NCBI GenBank assembly: GCA_904386005.1
Contig: CAJFKR010000021.1
Location: 1-35,044, forward strand
From: Candidatus Flemingiibacterium merdigallinarum
GTDB taxonomy: Bacteria; Bacillota; Clostridia; Oscillospirales; CAG-272
DNA length: 35,044 nt
Reading direction: 5' to 3'
Below the pieces are notes generated by a model. That model had not been told where the DNA came from. It ran no database searches and saw only the letters and a program-made list of their open reading frames with translations. The position numbers and the translations under genes were made by a program. Numbering within the stretch: the stretch's first letter is position 1; every line of letters begins with the position of its first letter. Shown here one piece after another: positions 32,603 to 35,044 of the stretch.

Positions 32603-34747
32603 ATGACAATAAATACCGCGAACCTCATTCTCACCCTGTCGCCTGACTATAACCACCTCGCAAGCCTTCGCGACGGCAGCCGCGAACTGCTCGCCGACAC
32701 GCAGCCGCAGCTGTTCAACCTGCGTGCCCGCAGACCCGACGGCGAGGCGGTATACTTCAGTTCCGACGAAGCTATAGTCACTGCTGACAATGACACTATC
32801 ACATATGCTTTTGAAAATCTCCGCGTAAAGCTGACAGTCGACGGCGGCGACTCGATTTGCTGGCGCTTCACGGTCGAGAATCGCTCCGACCTCGCGGTCG
32901 AGTATATCGACCTTGCGCGTGTCCGCTTTGCCGGTCGACTCAAAAAGAACGGCGGAGACTGCGCTGTAGTCAGCTCGTACAACGAGGGGCTGTATGTCGA
33001 CGACAGCACAAAGAAAAGAGCGATGACCGACCCCGAGTTTCCGTCGCAGGGCGGATATATGATGTACCCGTATATGCTGTCGACGCCGATAATGATGTGG
33101 CTGTATGGCGAGCAAGGAATTCTGATGAGCGTCGAGGACAAGACCGCGTCGCCCTGTGGACTCGACTTCTGCTGCGGGGACGATTCGACCGAATTCCGGA
33201 TACGTCTGTTCCTCGGCGGCGAGCCGGGCGGTGATATCAAAAACGATATCGCTATCCGCTGGACACGCTTTGACGGCGACTGGACGGACGGCGCGGCGAT
33301 CTGGCGCGACCGGCTCTACCGGCTGACCGATAACGGCAATGAGACTACCGCACAATTCAGCGCGAAATACCTGTCCAATATCGACCTGCCCGACTGGTAC
33401 AAAAACGATATGCCGCTCGTGTTGACCTATCCGGTGCGCGGCATACACGACATGGACAAGATGGATCCGAACAAGCTGTTCCCCTACATAAACGCGCTGC
33501 CCTATGTCGACGAGTTCGCGCGCCGAACCGGAGCGAAAATCATGGTGCTGCTCATGCACTGGGAGGGCACCGCGCCGTGGGCTCCGCCCTATGTCTGGCC
33601 GCCATACGGCGGCGAGGAGAGCTTCCGCGAATTCATGTGCGAGCTGCACCGCCGCGGACAGCTGCTCGGAGTCTATTGCAGCGGACTTGGGTTCACCGAG
33701 CAGAGCAATCTAATCGCCGAATACAACCTGTCCGACAGGATATCGAGCGAGCGGCTCGACCGCGGCTTCTGTCTTGCCCCGGGCGGAAAGCTAATTCACA
33801 GCAGAATCTGCACCGGACAGCGTTCGGGCTACGACATCTGCCCGGCGAGCGAGGTCGGCAAAAAGCTGCTCGACGACGCGCTCAAGCCCCTGCTTGCGAG
33901 CGGCGTCGACTATGTACAGGCGCTCGACCAAAATCACGGCGGCGGTATGTATTTCTGTTACGCGCCCGACCACGGACACCCGCCCGTCCCGGGTTCGTGG
34001 ATGACCAAAGCGTCGCGCGAGCTGCTCGACGGCTGGAAAAAATCCTGTCCGGACACATTGCTCGGCTGCGAGTCGGCTGCTGCCGAGCCGTATATATCCG
34101 ACCTGCGGCTGTCCGACTGCCGGTACGAGCTTTGCTATTTCCTTGGCAGCCCGATTCCGCTGTATTCGTTCCTCTATCACCGCTGGCTGCACAACTTCAT
34201 GGGCAATCAGGTCTGCTGTCCGGTCGGCTACACGACCGAGGGGCTGTGTATGCGAATCGCGTACTCGTTCGCCGCCGGAGACATGATTACGCTTGTACTC
34301 AATGACGACGGCGAGATAATGTTCCACTGGGGAATGCGCGATTTTTCACGAGTACCCGACCGCGACACTATCATCGGTTTTTGCGCCGAGCTGACCCGCT
34401 GGCACAAGCTATATCCCGCGCTGTTCTACAACGCCGAGATGGTGAAGCCGATAAAATACAACTGCGACGAGGTCGAAATCGGAATGCTTGATGGTTCGAC
34501 AAGATATGAGCGCGCGCTGTTCTCGACCGCGTGGAAGCTCGACCCGGTCGCATCCGACGACAGCCGCAGGACGGTTCAGTTGTTCGTCAACCACACGAGT
34601 GAGCCTCGGCTTTGCAAAGTCGAGCTTGACAATATCGCCTCACACCGCGGGATTTTCCTGCGCGGCGCGGACGGCAATCGCTCAAAAATCGACCCTCGGG
34701 TCGGATTCACCGTCGGCGCGCACAGCTGTATGGCGATTGAATATTGA
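32603..34747 (+). CDS. DUF6259-like glycoside-hydrolase-like protein
   Basis: Large cytoplasmic protein, 714 aa from ATG 32603; AGGGAG (32588-32593) is 9 nt away, whereas ATG 32594 would abut it. The N-terminal 240 residues are a beta-rich sandwich (CWRFTVENRSDLAVEYIDLARV, GILMSVEDKTASPC). The middle is a TIM-barrel (IMVLLMHWEGTAPWAPPYVWPPYGG, LLGVYCSGLGF, SGVDYVQALDQNHGG, LLGCESAAAEPYI), with a C-terminal beta domain. D442 and E490 are candidate catalytic residues by position in the barrel; this is inference. It resembles DUF6259 proteins and distantly alpha-galactosidase/GH101-129-type enzymes. No signal peptide, so it would act on imported oligosaccharide. Confidence 0.7.
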   Translation: MTINTANLILTLSPDYNHLASLRDGSRELLADTQPQLFNLRARRPDGEAVYFSSDEAIVTADNDTITYAFENLRVKLTVDGGDSICWRFTVENRSDLAVEYIDLARVRFAGRLKKNGGDCAVVSSYNEGLYVDDSTKKRAMTDPEFPSQGGYMMYPYMLSTPIMMWLYGEQGILMSVEDKTASPCGLDFCCGDDSTEFRIRLFLGGEPGGDIKNDIAIRWTRFDGDWTDGAAIWRDRLYRLTDNGNETTAQFSAKYLSNIDLPDWYKNDMPLVLTYPVRGIHDMDKMDPNKLFPYINALPYVDEFARRTGAKIMVLLMHWEGTAPWAPPYVWPPYGGEESFREFMCELHRRGQLLGVYCSGLGFTEQSNLIAEYNLSDRISSERLDRGFCLAPGGKLIHSRICTGQRSGYDICPASEVGKKLLDDALKPLLASGVDYVQALDQNHGGGMYFCYAPDHGHPPVPGSWMTKASRELLDGWKKSCPDTLLGCESAAAEPYISDLRLSDCRYELCYFLGSPIPLYSFLYHRWLHNFMGNQVCCPVGYTTEGLCMRIAYSFAAGDMITLVLNDDGEIMFHWGMRDFSRVPDRDTIIGFCAELTRWHKLYPALFYNAEMVKPIKYNCDEVEIGMLDGSTRYERALFSTAWKLDPVASDDSRRTVQLFVNHTSEPRLCKVELDNIASHRGIFLRGADGNRSKIDPRVGFTVGAHSCMAIEY

Positions 34748-34779
34748 TGGTGATGACATAGTTGGTTCAAAGCAATACT

Positions 34780-34800
34780 ATATCAGTCTTTCTCTGATAT
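34780..34800 (+). other. Small hairpin after the DUF6259-like gene
   Basis: ATATCAG (34780-34786) pairs with CTGATAT (34794-34800) around a T-rich loop. It has no attached T-run; the stronger terminator lies 50 nt further on. Confidence 0.4.
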
Positions 34801-34849
34801 GACCCGTATTAATAAGCTATTGTATACATTACAATAACCTTTTCTCACC

Positions 34850-34878
34850 GCCGGACGACGTTGTCGTCCGGCATTTTG
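34850..34878 (+). terminator. Rho-independent terminator after the DUF6259-like gene
   Basis: GCCGGACGAC (34850-34859) pairs perfectly with GTCGTCCGGC (34863-34872) around a 3-nt loop, followed by ATTTTGT. Confidence 0.88.
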
Positions 34879-34907
34879 TCCTGCCTGTGCATAAATTGTT
34901 AAATCTA

Positions 34908-35006
34908 CACGGCAACAGCATTTACTTTTTCGGAAAAATAATATTAAGCAAAACTTGAGGATTGAGGGCAGCCTTAAACATCATTTTCTTTTTACTGAGA
35001 CGCCCA
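34908..35006. repeat. Right copy of the 99-bp inverted repeat
   Basis: Reverse complement of 1-99 with one mismatch. Here the element continues past 35006 to the window end, showing a further 13 codons of the gene it carries. Confidence 0.9.
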
Positions 35007-35044
35007 TACTTTGCCTGATTAACCAAAGCAAGGGCAGTTTTACG
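34922..35044 (-). CDS. C-terminal fragment of a repeated, probably transposase-like gene (cut by window edge)
   Basis: The minus strand is open from the window end to a TAA at 34924-34922, giving 40 residues: RKTALALVNQAKYGRLSKKK, then MMFKAALNPQVLLNIIFPKK. The last 27 residues match the fragment at 2-85 except N for D. The strongly biased, uninterrupted frame, conserved with a neutral substitution, argues that it is coding. Being multicopy with a sharp boundary 14 nt past the stop, it is probably the transposase of an insertion sequence whose end is at 34908. Family not recognised. Confidence 0.55.
   Translation of the reverse strand, partial: RKTALALVNQAKYGRLSKKKMMFKAALNPQVLLNIIFPKK

Overview
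The window looks like a piece of a Firmicutes (Clostridia, probably Oscillospirales/Ruminococcaceae-like) chromosome from a sugar-scavenging, gut-type anaerobe. The grounds are the clostridial order rplU-prp-rpmA with the N-terminally extended L27 that Prp cleaves, an Mgl-type sugar ABC operon next to a YesM/YesN two-component system, many AraC-type regulators, lipoprotein binding proteins, and perfect sigma-A promoters (TTGACA-N17-TATAAT). Most genes are GC-rich with heavy TCG/ACG use. The araC/binding-protein block at 1.4-4.1 kb is visibly AT-richer.

Layout. 1-85: the 3' end of a gene whose near-identical C-terminus recurs, inverted, at 34922-35044. The two edges therefore lie in inverted copies of one dispersed, probably insertion-sequence-like, element. 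119-1381: promoter, structured leader, rplU, prp, rpmA, terminator. 1428-5693: an AraC regulator divergent from two tandem paralogous binding-protein lipoproteins with no permease or ATPase nearby. 5818-8706: acyl-CoA synthetase with an elaborate hairpin leader, and an AraC regulator. 8963-14270: an amino-sugar block (NagB-like protein, NagA with an internal repeat insertion, GH123/DUF4091-like hydrolase, Gfo/Idh/MocA oxidoreductase). 14377-18687 (minus strand): mglB-mglA-mglC plus a small membrane protein with an InlB B-repeat. 19059-23482 (plus strand, divergent): YesN-type response regulator, YesM-type kinase and a second sugar-binding lipoprotein, resembling known three-component sugar sensors. 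23521-25916: a 14-unit heptanucleotide repeat, U32 protein, UppP. 26009-29429: 2-hydroxyacid dehydrogenase, Pgk, TpiA. 29531-34747: AraC DNA-binding domain alone, third orphan binding protein, another AraC regulator, and a DUF6259-like hydrolase-like protein.

Working together: Mgl imports a hexose under control of the divergent sensor trio. Cytoplasmic hydrolases and NagA/NagB-type enzymes would release and convert amino sugars to fructose-6-phosphate, and Pgk/TpiA belong to lower glycolysis. The orphan lipoproteins probably bind oligosaccharides for transport proteins encoded elsewhere.

Most unusual: NagB-like protein with Asn in place of a catalytic Asp; four 30-bp repeats coding inside nagA; the G-free heptamer array; mutually exclusive hairpins in the acyl-CoA synthetase leader and in the yesN leader; an InlB-repeat membrane protein ending the mgl operon; and a general abundance of short tandem duplications. 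No CRISPR array, tRNA or rRNA was seen. No wholly new defence or mobile system could be supported.
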